From Caballeronia grimmiae (lineage in GTDB: Bacteria > Pseudomonadota > Gammaproteobacteria > Burkholderiales > Burkholderiaceae), in NCBI RefSeq assembly GCF_000698555.1, contig NZ_JFHE01000021.1:20168-84167 (forward strand): a stretch of DNA of 64,000 nt. The letters are read 5' to 3'. Under the pieces are notes generated by a model. The model saw only the letters and a list, made by a program, of their open reading frames with translations, did no database searches and was not told the origin of the DNA. The position numbers and the translations under genes were made by a program. Of this stretch, positions 39,708-48,523 are shown in pieces. Every line of letters starts with the position of its first letter. Within the stretch, counting starts at the first letter, position 1.

Positions 39708-40946
39708 TTAAGCGGAGTGCCGTTTGCGATAGCCGTCGAGGAAGCGCGCGATGCGATTGATCGAATCGGCCAGGTCGTCGACGTTCGGCAGGAAGACCAC
39801 GCGGAAGTGGTCCGGCGTCGGCCAGTTGAAGCCCGTGCCCTGCACGAGCAGGACGCGCTCTTCGAGCAGCAGGTCGGTGATGAACTGCTGGTCGTCGGCG
39901 ATGGGGTACATCTTCGGGTCGAGCTTCGGGAACATGTAGAGCGCGGCCTGCGGCTTCACGCACGTCACGCCCGGAATGGCGGTCAGCATGTCGTACGCGA
40001 GGTCGCGCTGCTTGAAAAGACGCCCGCCCGGCACGATCAGGTCGTTGATGCTCTGATAGCCGCCGAGCGCCGTCTGAATGGCATATTGACCGGGAACGTT
40101 CGGGCACAGGCGCATCGACGCCAGAATGCCGAGACCTTCCAGATAGTCCTTCGCGCGGCGGCGATTTTCTTCGATCAGCCCGGAAATCGCCATCCAGCCC
40201 GCGCGATACCCGCACGAGCGATAGCTCTTCGACAAACTGTTGAACGTCACGGTGATGACGTCTTCCGAGAGCGCGGCCATCGACGTGTGCGTCTTGCCGT
40301 CGTACACGATCTTGTCGTAGACCTCGTCGGCGAAAACGATGAGCCCGTGCTCCCGCGCGATGCCGATGAGTTCTTGCAGCAGTTCGTCCGAATACAGCGC
40401 GCCGGTCGGATTGTTCGGGTTGATGACGACGAGCGCCTTCGTGTTCGGCGTGATCTTCGCGCGAATGTCGTCGAGATCTGGCATCCAGCCGTTGCTCTCG
40501 TCGCACATGTAATGGCGCGGCGTGCCCGACGAAAGGCTCACGGCCGCCGTCCACAGCGGATAGTCCGGCGCGGGCAGCAGCACTTCGTCGCCGTCGTTCA
40601 GGAGCGCCTGCATGGCCATCACGATCAGCTCGGACGCGCCATTGCCGATGTAGATATCGTCCAGCTCCACGCCCGTCACGCCCTTTTGCTGCGTGTAATG
40701 CATGATCGCCTTGCGCGCGGCGAAGACGCCCTTCGAATCCGAATAGCCCGACGAGCCCGGCAGATTGCGGATCATGTCCTGAATGATCTCGTCGGGCGCT
40801 TCGAAGCCGAACGGCGCGAGATTGCCGATGTTGAGCTTGATGATGCGATGCCCTTCTTCCTCGAGGCGCTTCGCGTGTTCGAGCACGGGTCCGCGAATGT
40901 CGTAACAGACGTTTTGCAGCTTATTGGATTTGAGGATCGGTTTCAC
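39708..40946 (-). CDS. alaA: Alanine-forming aminotransferase AlaA-like
   Basis: PLP-dependent class I aminotransferase, 412 residues, closely resembling E. coli AlaA (glutamate-pyruvate transaminase). The PLP Lys is in FNSLSKSYRSCGYRAGW (about 240-256). NPNNPTGALY, ADEVYDKIVYD and the C-terminal Arg in FRVVFLP are the other cofactor and carboxylate contacts. It heads the alaA-hom-thrC operon, the usual betaproteobacterial arrangement, linking alanine and threonine supply. Confidence 0.92.
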   Translation of the reverse strand: MKPILKSNKLQNVCYDIRGPVLEHAKRLEEEGHRIIKLNIGNLAPFGFEAPDEIIQDMIRNLPGSSGYSDSKGVFAARKAIMHYTQQKGVTGVELDDIYIGNGASELIVMAMQALLNDGDEVLLPAPDYPLWTAAVSLSSGTPRHYMCDESNGWMPDLDDIRAKITPNTKALVVINPNNPTGALYSDELLQELIGIAREHGLIVFADEVYDKIVYDGKTHTSMAALSEDVITVTFNSLSKSYRSCGYRAGWMAISGLIEENRRRAKDYLEGLGILASMRLCPNVPGQYAIQTALGGYQSINDLIVPGGRLFKQRDLAYDMLTAIPGVTCVKPQAALYMFPKLDPKMYPIADDQQFITDLLLEERVLLVQGTGFNWPTPDHFRVVFLPNVDDLADSINRIARFLDGYRKRHSA

Positions 40947-41366
40947 GGCGGGCGGCTCTGATGATGGACAAATACGGTGCGGTTCTTGCGGCGTGCTTGC
41001 GGTTTTTGCGGCGCGGCTCGCCGCGGCGATACGCGCGGACGCCGGCGCACCGCTTGGAAGTATCGACGAAAGCGGGTGATACGGGGTTGTGCGGAACCGA
41101 CACGGCCAGGATTTCGCGCCTTCCGGCGCTGCGGATGACGCCCCGCCAGATAGGGCGCGGGCGCTGCCGGCCGGATTGCGTGTCGATGGCGGCTTGTGGC
41201 GGCACGCGAGCGCAACGGTTGCCGCGCAAGCAGACCGGGCGGCCGGAAAGTTATAATTTACCGATTATGGCCCGGTTCCGCAATGCACCAAAGCGCGCCG
41301 CGAACTTAGCCGCGCAGCCTTGCCTCGGAGCCGCGTCCGCCCTTCTTCTCTTGCCGGAACTTCGTT
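40947..41366. other. Divergent intergenic region alaA / DUF498 gene
   Basis: This 420-bp GC-rich gap contains no convincing gene; the longer frame crossing it is basic and repetitive and overlaps the DUF498 coding start. A consensus -10 TATAAT at 41252-41257 points toward the DUF498 gene but lacks a good -35. Confidence 0.5.
41252..41257 (+). promoter_or_regulatory. Candidate -10 box of DUF498 gene
   Basis: TATAAT, 110 bp before the TTG start, stands out in GC-rich DNA. The hexamer 17 bp upstream (AGCAGA) is not a good -35. Confidence 0.4.
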
Positions 41367-41741
41367 TTGAAACTTCATCAGGAATCGAGCGGCGCACTCA
41401 ATACGATCACGAGTTACGGAGACGGTTTCGTCGCGATCAATCTGCAACGGCACGAAGGCAGCGTCCTCGTGATGCCCGACGCGCCCGTGACGAACTGGCC
41501 GGTCTCGTCGTTCGACGCGCTCACCCCCGAACACTTCCAGGCCCTCGTCGAGGCCGCGCCCGAGGTCGTGATTTTCGGCAGCGGCACGAAGCTGCGCTTC
41601 CCGCATCCGCGCCTCGTCGCGCAACTGGCGAAGCACCGCATCGGCGTGGAAACGATGGACTTCGGCGCGGCCTGCCGCACCTATAACATTCTGATGTCCG
41701 AAGGCCGGCGCGTCGCGGCCGCGTTGCTGATCGAGGCGTGA
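41367..41741 (+). CDS. Mth938-like domain protein (DUF498), TTG start
   Basis: This 124-residue single-domain protein of the DUF498/PF04430 family is related to mitochondrial complex I assembly factor NDUFAF3. It opens KLHQESSGALNTITSYGDG, with VVIFGSGTKLRFPHP (about 68-82) as the family core and GVETMDFGAACRTYNILMSEGR near the end. The start is a TTG at 41367; no ATG or GTG fits better. The weak start may keep expression low. It is monocistronic as far as can be seen, ending 379 bp before arnT. Confidence 0.88.
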   Translation: MKLHQESSGALNTITSYGDGFVAINLQRHEGSVLVMPDAPVTNWPVSSFDALTPEHFQALVEAAPEVVIFGSGTKLRFPHPRLVAQLAKHRIGVETMDFGAACRTYNILMSEGRRVAAALLIEA

Positions 41742-42120
41742 GTGTCGACTCGCCGCGGATAAGCGTCCGTTAAGCCAGCATCGGCGACACTCGCGCGGCG
41801 CGGCCGGACGCCGCCCCAGTGGCAGCCGTTCGCCAAAATGACGAATCGGGGCGGCCGTGCGATACACTCCCGCCCGGCGTCCGTCGCGCTCGCGCCGAGG
41901 CCTCATGCGCGGCGGCGCCATGCCCTTTCATCGGGCTTTCCGTTGGGTTTCCCACTTCGAGCAGCGTGCGCGAGAACTTGCGCCGTATTTTCATGCCTGA
42001 GGATGCGGAACGCGCGCAGTCGCGCCCCGGCACGCGGGCGCGGCAGCACGACAGCACGACAACGTCAAAGCCCTTCTTGATTCACTAGCGCCGCATCGCG
42101 GCATCGGACAGGTCGACTTC
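41742..42120. other. Leader region upstream of arn operon
   Basis: This 379-bp gap holds no supported gene. The best promoter candidate is ATGACG (41838-41843) and TACACT (41863-41868) with a long 19-bp spacer, implying a leader of about 250 nt before arnT. No PmrA-type (CTTAAG) tandem box was found, so arn expression may be constitutive. Confidence 0.45.
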
Positions 42121-43794
42121 ATGAACGATACGCCTTCGCGGCTACCGCTCACACGCCTTTCGCTCACGCTTCTCATCCTCGCGCTCGCGATCATCTGGTT
42201 CGCGCCGCTCGGTCTGCGCCATCTCGTTCCGAGCGACGAAGGCCGTTACGCCGAAATGGCGCGAGAAATGTTCGTCACCGGCGACTGGATCACGCCGCGC
42301 TACAACGGCTACAAGTATTTCGAGAAGCCGCCGCTGCAGACGTGGGCCAACGCGCTCACCTTCGCGTGGTTCGGCATCGGCGAATGGCAGGCGCGCCTCT
42401 ATACGGCGCTGACGGGCTTCGCTGGCGTGCTGCTCATCGGCTTCACCGGCAAGCGCGTGTTCAACGCGATGACGGGCTTCGCCGCCGCTGTCATCCTCGC
42501 GACGTGCCCCTACTGGAATCTGATGGGCCACTTCAACGCGCTGGACATGGGCCTGTCGTTCTGGATGGAGCTGACGCTCTGCGCCCTGCTGCTCGCCCAG
42601 CGCCCCGGCCTGCCCGCGCGCCAGGTGCGGCTCTGGATGTGGCTCTGCTGGGCCGCGATGGCCGCCGCCGTGCTCTCGAAAGGGCTCGTCGGCCTCATCC
42701 TGCCGGGCGCGGTGCTCGTCATCTACTCGATCGTGTCGCGCGACTGGGCGCTGTGGAAGCGCCTTTATATCGGCAGCGGGCTGATCGTGTTTCTGATCGT
42801 CGCGGCGCCGTGGTTCGTGCTCGTGCAGATGAAGAACCCCGAGTTCTTCGATTTCTTCTTCATCGTGCAGCAGTTCAAGCGCTATCTGACGCCCGAGCAG
42901 AACCGTCCGGGGCCGTTCTATTACTTCGTGCCCGTGCTGATCGTGGGCTTCCTGCCGTGGCTGTCGATCGTGGTGCAGAGCGTGCGCCACGGCGTGAAAA
43001 CGCCGCGCCAGCCCAACGGCTTCGCGCCCGTCACGATGCTGCTCGTCTGGTCGGCGTTCATCTTCCTGTTCTTCAGCGCGTCGCATTCGAAGCTGCTGTC
43101 GTACGTGCTGCCGATCGCGCCGGCCATCGCGCTCGTGCTCGGCCTCTATCTGCCGTCGCTCACGAAGAGCCAGTACCGCAGACATCTGATCGGATACGCG
43201 GTGTTGCTGATCGCGGCGGCGTTCGGCGCGATCTTCCTCGGCCGGGCGGGAAGCGCGGGCACGCCGAACGCGTTGTATCGCGCGTTTCAGGTCTGGGTGT
43301 ATGCGGGCCTTGCGGTGGCGTTCGTCGTGACGATCTTCGCGCTGTGGCTCAACCGCCGCAGTGTGCTGGCGGGCGCGGCGGGACTCGGCGCGGCGTGGCT
43401 GCTGCTCGGCACGATCGCGGGCACGGGGCACGACGTCTTCGGCACCGAAAGTTCCGGCGTGAAACTCGTGCCGGCCGTCAAGGCCGCGATGGCCAAGCTG
43501 CCGCCCGACACGCCCTTCTATTCGATCGCGAAGCTCGACCACACGATGCCCTTCTACCTCGGCCGCACGATGACGATGGTGCAGGAATCCGACGAACTGA
43601 GGTTCGGCGTCACGACGGAACCGCAGAAGTGGCTGCCGACCATTGACGACTGGGTGCGGCGCTGGAACGCCGATCGTTACGCGCTGGCGCTGCTGCCGCC
43701 GGGGCGCTACGACGAAATGCTCGCGCGCGGGGTGCCGATGCAGGTCATCGCCCGCGATGCGCGGCGCGTGATCGTCGAGAAGCCGCAGCCGTGA
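42121..43794 (+). CDS. arnT: Undecaprenyl-phosphate-L-Ara4N: lipid A transferase ArnT
   Basis: GT39-family inner membrane glycosyltransferase that moves L-Ara4N from the undecaprenyl carrier to lipid A phosphates on the periplasmic face, lowering the negative charge that attracts polymyxin. The 557 residues have about 12 TM segments and a soluble C-terminal domain. The first periplasmic loop contains SDEGRYAEMAREM (about 40-52) and FEKPPLQTWANAL, with the acidic and Lys residues conserved in ArnT. It is the first gene of the arn operon and ends about 60 bp before the flippase gene. Confidence 0.93.
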   Translation: MNDTPSRLPLTRLSLTLLILALAIIWFAPLGLRHLVPSDEGRYAEMAREMFVTGDWITPRYNGYKYFEKPPLQTWANALTFAWFGIGEWQARLYTALTGFAGVLLIGFTGKRVFNAMTGFAAAVILATCPYWNLMGHFNALDMGLSFWMELTLCALLLAQRPGLPARQVRLWMWLCWAAMAAAVLSKGLVGLILPGAVLVIYSIVSRDWALWKRLYIGSGLIVFLIVAAPWFVLVQMKNPEFFDFFFIVQQFKRYLTPEQNRPGPFYYFVPVLIVGFLPWLSIVVQSVRHGVKTPRQPNGFAPVTMLLVWSAFIFLFFSASHSKLLSYVLPIAPAIALVLGLYLPSLTKSQYRRHLIGYAVLLIAAAFGAIFLGRAGSAGTPNALYRAFQVWVYAGLAVAFVVTIFALWLNRRSVLAGAAGLGAAWLLLGTIAGTGHDVFGTESSGVKLVPAVKAAMAKLPPDTPFYSIAKLDHTMPFYLGRTMTMVQESDELRFGVTTEPQKWLPTIDDWVRRWNADRYALALLPPGRYDEMLARGVPMQVIARDARRVIVEKPQP

Positions 43795-43854
43795 CGGCGC
43801 GCGTCGATGACGCCGGCATCCGCCAATGAACCGAGTATCCTTATTGTCCAATCG

Positions 43855-44226
43855 ATGAATCCGATTTCCTTCACTTGCATCGTCATCGGCGTATTGTTGA
43901 ACGCGTGCGCCCAGTTGCTGCTCAAGGCAGGCGTCAACGCCGTCGGCCATTTCGATATGACCCCGGCGAACATTCTGCCCGTCGGTTTCCGGATCGCGAC
44001 GCAATGGCCCATCATCGGCGGGCTCGCGTGCTATGTGGTCAGCGTCGTCGTGTGGATCGTCGGGTTGTCGCGGGTCGATGTGTCGGTCGCGTATCCGATG
44101 CTCTCGCTCGGCTACGTCGTCAACGCATTCGCGGCGTGGTATCTGTTCGGCGAAGTGCTGTCGGTGCAGCGGCTCATCGGTATCGGCATCATTCTCGTCG
44201 GCGTGGCCGTGCTCGCGCGCGGCTGA
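43855..44226 (+). CDS. SMR-type L-Ara4N flippase subunit (ArnE/F-like)
   Basis: A 123-residue membrane protein with four TM segments of the small multidrug resistance/EamA type. The start at ATG 43855 (MNPISFTCIVIG) gives a standard length. By position between arnT and arnB it should flip undecaprenyl-phosphate-L-Ara4N across the inner membrane. Enterobacteria use two subunits, ArnE and ArnF; only one such gene is present here, so a homodimer is likely (inference). Confidence 0.85.
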   Translation: MNPISFTCIVIGVLLNACAQLLLKAGVNAVGHFDMTPANILPVGFRIATQWPIIGGLACYVVSVVVWIVGLSRVDVSVAYPMLSLGYVVNAFAAWYLFGEVLSVQRLIGIGIILVGVAVLARG

Positions 44227-44263
44227 TTCCCGTTTCACTCCCTTTTTGTTAAGCAGACATTCC

Positions 44264-45421
44264 ATGACTCAGACCTCGCGGCCGTTCCTGCCCTTCGTCA
44301 AGCCTGAGATCGACGAGGAAACCATTCAGGGCGTCGTCGACGTGCTGCGTTCCGGCTGGATCACGACCGGTCCGCAGAATCAGCAATTCGAAGCCGAGTT
44401 GTCGGCATATTTCGGCGGGCGCCCGGTGCGCGCGTTCAATTCCGGCACCTGCACGATGGAAATCGCGCTGCGCATCGCGGGCGTCGGCGCGGGCGACGAA
44501 GTCATCACCACGCCGATGACGTGGGTCTCGACCGCGAACGTGATCCTCGAAGTCGGCGCGACGCCGGTGTTCGTCGATATCGATCCGGTCACGCGGAACA
44601 TGGACCTGAACTTGCTAGAAAAGGCCATCACGCCGCGCACGAAAGCGGTCATGCCGGTTTATCTCGCGGGCTTGCCGGTGGATATGGACCGGCTCTACGA
44701 GATTGCGCGCGAGCACAAGCTGCGCGTGATCGAAGACGCGGCGCAGGCGTTCGGCTCGACGTGGAAGGGCAAGCGGATTGGCTCGTTCGGCGATCTGGTG
44801 TCGATCAGCTTTCACGCGAACAAGAACGTGACGTCGATCGAAGGCGGCGCCCTCATCATGAACAACGAGGACGAAGCGGAACTGGCGCGCAAGTACCGGC
44901 TGCAAGGCATCACGCGCACGGGATTCGACGGCATGGACTGCGACGTGCTCGGCGGCAAGTACAACCTGACCGATGTCGCGGCGCGCGTCGGTCTCGGGCA
45001 GTTGCGGCAAGTGGAACGTTTCACCCAGAAGCGCCGCGAACTGGCGCGCGCCTACTTCGACGCGTTCGAAGGCGGCGCGGCGGTGCGGCTCGGCGCCGGA
45101 CTGCCGCCGCGCAACTTCACCGACAGCAACTGGCACATGTTCCAGATCGCGCTGCCGCTCGACAAGCTGCAACTGACGCGCGCGCAATTCATGGAACAGT
45201 TGAAGGAACGCGGCGTCGGCGCGGGCGTGCACTATCCGGCGCTGCATCTGTTTTCGCTGTATCGCGCGCGCGGCTTTGCCGAAGGCATGTTCCCGCACGC
45301 CGAGCGATACGGCGCATCGACGGTCACGCTGCCGCTCTTCACGCTGATGAGCGAGGACGATGTCGCGCATGTCGTGAAGTCGGTCGATGAAATCTGCGAA
45401 CAGTTTGGCCTCAACCGTTAA
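44264..45421 (+). CDS. arnB: UDP-4-amino-4-deoxy-L-arabinose aminotransferase ArnB
   Basis: PLP-dependent DegT/DnrJ/EryC1 family aminotransferase that converts UDP-4-keto-pentose to UDP-L-Ara4N using glutamate. The 385 residues start at ATG 44264. The PLP Lys lies in SFHANKNVTSIEGGAL (about 180-195), and TTPMTWVSTANVIL and EDAAQAFGSTWKGKRIGSFGD are typical. It follows the flippase gene by 37 bp and is followed directly by arnC. Confidence 0.95.
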   Translation: MTQTSRPFLPFVKPEIDEETIQGVVDVLRSGWITTGPQNQQFEAELSAYFGGRPVRAFNSGTCTMEIALRIAGVGAGDEVITTPMTWVSTANVILEVGATPVFVDIDPVTRNMDLNLLEKAITPRTKAVMPVYLAGLPVDMDRLYEIAREHKLRVIEDAAQAFGSTWKGKRIGSFGDLVSISFHANKNVTSIEGGALIMNNEDEAELARKYRLQGITRTGFDGMDCDVLGGKYNLTDVAARVGLGQLRQVERFTQKRRELARAYFDAFEGGAAVRLGAGLPPRNFTDSNWHMFQIALPLDKLQLTRAQFMEQLKERGVGAGVHYPALHLFSLYRARGFAEGMFPHAERYGASTVTLPLFTLMSEDDVAHVVKSVDEICEQFGLNR

Positions 45422-45425
45422 CGAA

Positions 45426-46478
45426 ATGCACAGCCACATGAGTCATTCGGATTTTCCGGCGAATTCGCCCGAAGTCTCGGTCATCATTCCGGTGTACAAC
45501 GAGGCGGACGGCCTCGCCGCGCTGTTCGAGCGCCTTTACCCGGCGCTCGATGCGCTCGGCACGTCGTATGAAGTCATCTTCATCAACGACGGCAGCCGCG
45601 ACAAGTCGGCCGCGCTGCTCGCGCAGCAGTTCCACTTGCGTCCCGATACCACGCGCGTGATCCTGCTCAATGGCAACTATGGGCAGCACATGGCGATTCT
45701 CGCGGGCTTCGAGCAATCGCGCGGGGACATCGTCGTGACGCTCGATGCCGACCTGCAGAATCCGCCCGAAGAAATCGGCAAGCTCGTCGCCAAGATGCGC
45801 GAAGGCTACGACTACGTCGGCACGATCCGTCAGCAGCGTCAGGACAGCCTGTGGCGCAAGAAGGCGTCGCGCGCGATGAACCGCCTGCGCGAGCGCATCA
45901 CGAAGATCAAGATGACCGATCAGGGCTGCATGTTGCGCGCCTATAGCCGGCACATCATCGACACGATCAACCGGTGCGGCGAGATCAATACGTTCATCCC
46001 CGCGCTCGCGTACACCTTCGCGCAGAATCCGATCGAAGTGGACGTGGCGCACGAGGAGCGCTTCGCGGGCGAATCGAAGTATTCGCTCTACAGCCTGATC
46101 CGGCTCAACTTCGATCTCGTCACCGGCTTCTCGGTGGTGCCGCTGCAATGGCTGTCGTTCATCGGCGTGATCCTGTCGGTCGGCTCGGCGGGCCTCTTCG
46201 TGCTGCTGCTGATTCGCCGCTTCATGTTCGGCGCGGAAGTCCAGGGCGTGTTCACGCTGTTCGCCATTACGTTCTTCATGCTCGGCGTGATCATCTTCGC
46301 GCTCGGGCTGCTCGGCGAATACATCGGCCGCATTTATCAGCAAGTGCGTGCACGGCCGCGCTATCTCGTGCAGACGATCCTCGAACAGCGCGACGGCTTG
46401 CCGGTCGCGGAAAGGCCGATGCAGAACGTGATGCAGCCGATCGCCGCCGTCGTCAGCCGCGAGGACAACGGCCGATGA
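45426..46478 (+). CDS. arnC: Undecaprenyl-phosphate L-Ara4FN transferase ArnC
   Basis: GT2 glycosyltransferase that transfers formylated L-Ara4N to undecaprenyl phosphate at the inner membrane. The start is ATG 45426 (MHSHMSHSDF), with ATG 45438 equally possible; 350 residues. The catalytic domain has VSVIIPVYNEADGL, FINDGSRDKS and DADLQNPPEE (the DxD-type metal motif). Two C-terminal TM segments anchor it (about 235-260 and 270-295). Its stop overlaps the formyltransferase start as ATGA. Confidence 0.94.
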   Translation: MHSHMSHSDFPANSPEVSVIIPVYNEADGLAALFERLYPALDALGTSYEVIFINDGSRDKSAALLAQQFHLRPDTTRVILLNGNYGQHMAILAGFEQSRGDIVVTLDADLQNPPEEIGKLVAKMREGYDYVGTIRQQRQDSLWRKKASRAMNRLRERITKIKMTDQGCMLRAYSRHIIDTINRCGEINTFIPALAYTFAQNPIEVDVAHEERFAGESKYSLYSLIRLNFDLVTGFSVVPLQWLSFIGVILSVGSAGLFVLLLIRRFMFGAEVQGVFTLFAITFFMLGVIIFALGLLGEYIGRIYQQVRARPRYLVQTILEQRDGLPVAERPMQNVMQPIAAVVSREDNGR

Positions 46479-47461
46479 AGCCGCGCGCCGTCGTCTTCGC
46501 CTATCACAACGTCGGTGTGCGCTGCCTGCAAGTGCTGCTCGCGCGTGGCGTCGATGTCGCGCTCGTCGTCACGCACGAGGACAGCGCGAGCGAGAACATC
46601 TGGTTCGGCAGCGTGGCGCAGGTCGCGGCGGAGCATGGCATCGACGTGATCACGCCCGCCGATCCCAAGTCGCCCGACGTGCACGACGCCGTCGCGAAAG
46701 CCGCGCCCGATTTCATCTTCTCGTTCTATTACCGGCACATGCTGCCGGTCGCGCTGCTCGCGCTCGCCAGACGCGGCGCTTACAACATGCATGGCTCGCT
46801 GCTGCCGAAGTATCGCGGCCGCGTGCCGACCAACTGGGCGGTGATCAACGGCGAGACCGAGACCGGCGCGACGCTGCACGAAATGGCGGCCAAGCCCGAC
46901 GCCGGCGCGATCGTCGCGCAGACGCCCGTGCCTATCCTCCCCGACGATACCGCCGCCCAGGTCTTCGACAAAACCGTCGTCGCCGCCGAGCAGACGCTCT
47001 GGCGCGTGCTGCCCGCGCTGCTCGCCGGCGAAGCGCCGCATCTGCCGAACGATCTCGCCGCCGGCAGCTACTACGGCGGGCGCAAGCCGGAAGACGGGCG
47101 CATCGACTGGACGCAGCCGGCGCAGCGCGTCTACAACCTGATTCGCGCCGTCGCCCCGCCCTATCCCGGCGCTTTCACGGATATCGGCGAGCATCGTTTC
47201 ATCGTCGCGCGCGCGCGCCTCGTGCCCGAAACCGGCGCGCCAGGCACACCGCCGCAGAAGCTCGCCGAACTGCGGAGTTTGCCGCCAGGCCTAAGGGTGA
47301 CGGATAATGCGCTGTTTGGCGTCTGCGGCGACGGCCGCGTGATCGCCGTGCACGAACTGCGCCATCGGCTGCTCGACGCCGCTTCGCATCCCTTAGGCGA
47401 AGAACGCGCCGTCGATCCCGCCGAATTCGGCCGACTCATTCAATCCAATCGTCATTCATGA
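46475..47461 (+). CDS. arnA: UDP-L-Ara4N formyltransferase (ArnA N-terminal activity)
   Basis: Formyltransferase that adds a formyl group from N10-formyl-THF to UDP-L-Ara4N. The 328 residues correspond to the N-terminal half of the bifunctional E. coli ArnA. The catalytic Asn and His are in NMHGSLLPKYRGRVPTNW (about 100-117) and the Asp in KPDAGAIV. It overlaps arnC upstream and the dehydrogenase gene downstream by ATGA, so the two ArnA activities are separate polypeptides made from adjacent, coupled genes. Confidence 0.93.
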   Translation: MKPRAVVFAYHNVGVRCLQVLLARGVDVALVVTHEDSASENIWFGSVAQVAAEHGIDVITPADPKSPDVHDAVAKAAPDFIFSFYYRHMLPVALLALARRGAYNMHGSLLPKYRGRVPTNWAVINGETETGATLHEMAAKPDAGAIVAQTPVPILPDDTAAQVFDKTVVAAEQTLWRVLPALLAGEAPHLPNDLAAGSYYGGRKPEDGRIDWTQPAQRVYNLIRAVAPPYPGAFTDIGEHRFIVARARLVPETGAPGTPPQKLAELRSLPPGLRVTDNALFGVCGDGRVIAVHELRHRLLDAASHPLGEERAVDPAEFGRLIQSNRHS

Positions 47462-48513
47462 AAAAAGTCCTCATCCTGGGTGTCAACGGCTTCATCGGCC
47501 ATCACCTGTCCAAGCGCATCCTCGAAACCACCGACTGGGAAGTCTTCGGGATGGACATGCAAACCGATCGCCTGGGCGAGCTCGCGAATCACGAGCGGAT
47601 GCACTTCTTCGAAGGCGACATCACGATCAACAAGGAGTGGGTCGAGTATCACGTGAAGAAGTGCGACGTGATTCTGCCGCTCGTCGCCATCGCCACGCCC
47701 GCGACCTACGTGAAGCAGCCGCTGCGCGTGTTCGAGCTGGACTTCGAGGCGAACCTGCCGATCGTCCGTTCGGCCGTGAAGTACGGCAAGCATCTGGTGT
47801 TTCCGTCGACCTCCGAGGTCTACGGCATGTGCACCGACGAGCAGTTCGACCCGGAGAACTCCACGCTCTCCTACGGCCCGATCAACAAGCCGCGCTGGAT
47901 TTATGCGTGCTCGAAGCAGCTGATGGACCGCGTGATCTGGGGCTACGGCATGGAAGGCCTCAACTTCACGCTGTTCCGTCCGTTCAACTGGATCGGCCCG
48001 GGCCTCGACTCCATCTACACGCCGAAGGAAGGTTCGTCGCGCGTGGTCACGCAGTTTCTCGGCCACATCGTGCGCGGCGAGAACATCAGCCTCGTCGATG
48101 GCGGCGCGCAAAAGCGTGCCTTCACGGACATCGACGACGGCATCGGCGCGCTGATGAAGATCATCGAGAACAAGGGCGGCGTCGCGACGGGCAAGATCTA
48201 TAACATCGGCAATCCGAAGAACAACTTCTCGGTGCGCGAGCTTGCGAACAAGATGCTGACGCTCGCAAACGAGTTCCCCGAATACGCCGAAACGGCGAAG
48301 CAGGTGCAACTCGTCGAGACATCGTCGGGCGCGTACTACGGCGCGGGTTATCAGGACGTGCAGAATCGCGTGCCGAAGATCGACAACACGATGCAGGAAC
48401 TCGGCTGGGCCCCGCACGCCACCATGGACGACGCGCTGCGCAAGATTTTCGAAGCGTATCGCGGGATCGTGGGCGAGGCACGCAAGCTGGTCGAACAGGC
48501 CGACCAGAACTGA
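47458..48513 (+). CDS. UDP-glucuronate decarboxylating dehydrogenase (ArnA C-terminal activity)
   Basis: NAD-dependent extended SDR, 351 residues, corresponding to the C-terminal half of E. coli ArnA; it oxidises and decarboxylates UDP-glucuronate to UDP-4-keto-pentose. Rossmann motif GVNGFIGHH (about 8-16); catalytic PSTSEVYG (Ser/Glu) and the YxxxK in RWIYACSKQ; RPFNWIGPGLDSIYTPK binds the substrate. Coupled by ATGA overlap to the formyltransferase gene. Confidence 0.93.
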   Translation: MKKVLILGVNGFIGHHLSKRILETTDWEVFGMDMQTDRLGELANHERMHFFEGDITINKEWVEYHVKKCDVILPLVAIATPATYVKQPLRVFELDFEANLPIVRSAVKYGKHLVFPSTSEVYGMCTDEQFDPENSTLSYGPINKPRWIYACSKQLMDRVIWGYGMEGLNFTLFRPFNWIGPGLDSIYTPKEGSSRVVTQFLGHIVRGENISLVDGGAQKRAFTDIDDGIGALMKIIENKGGVATGKIYNIGNPKNNFSVRELANKMLTLANEFPEYAETAKQVQLVETSSGAYYGAGYQDVQNRVPKIDNTMQELGWAPHATMDDALRKIFEAYRGIVGEARKLVEQADQN

Positions 48514-48523
48514 GGGACGACGG

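Noticed and set aside
40961..41686. 241-residue plus-strand frame before and across the DUF498 gene
   Set aside because: It overlaps the well-supported DUF498 frame out of phase and is Arg-rich without domains.
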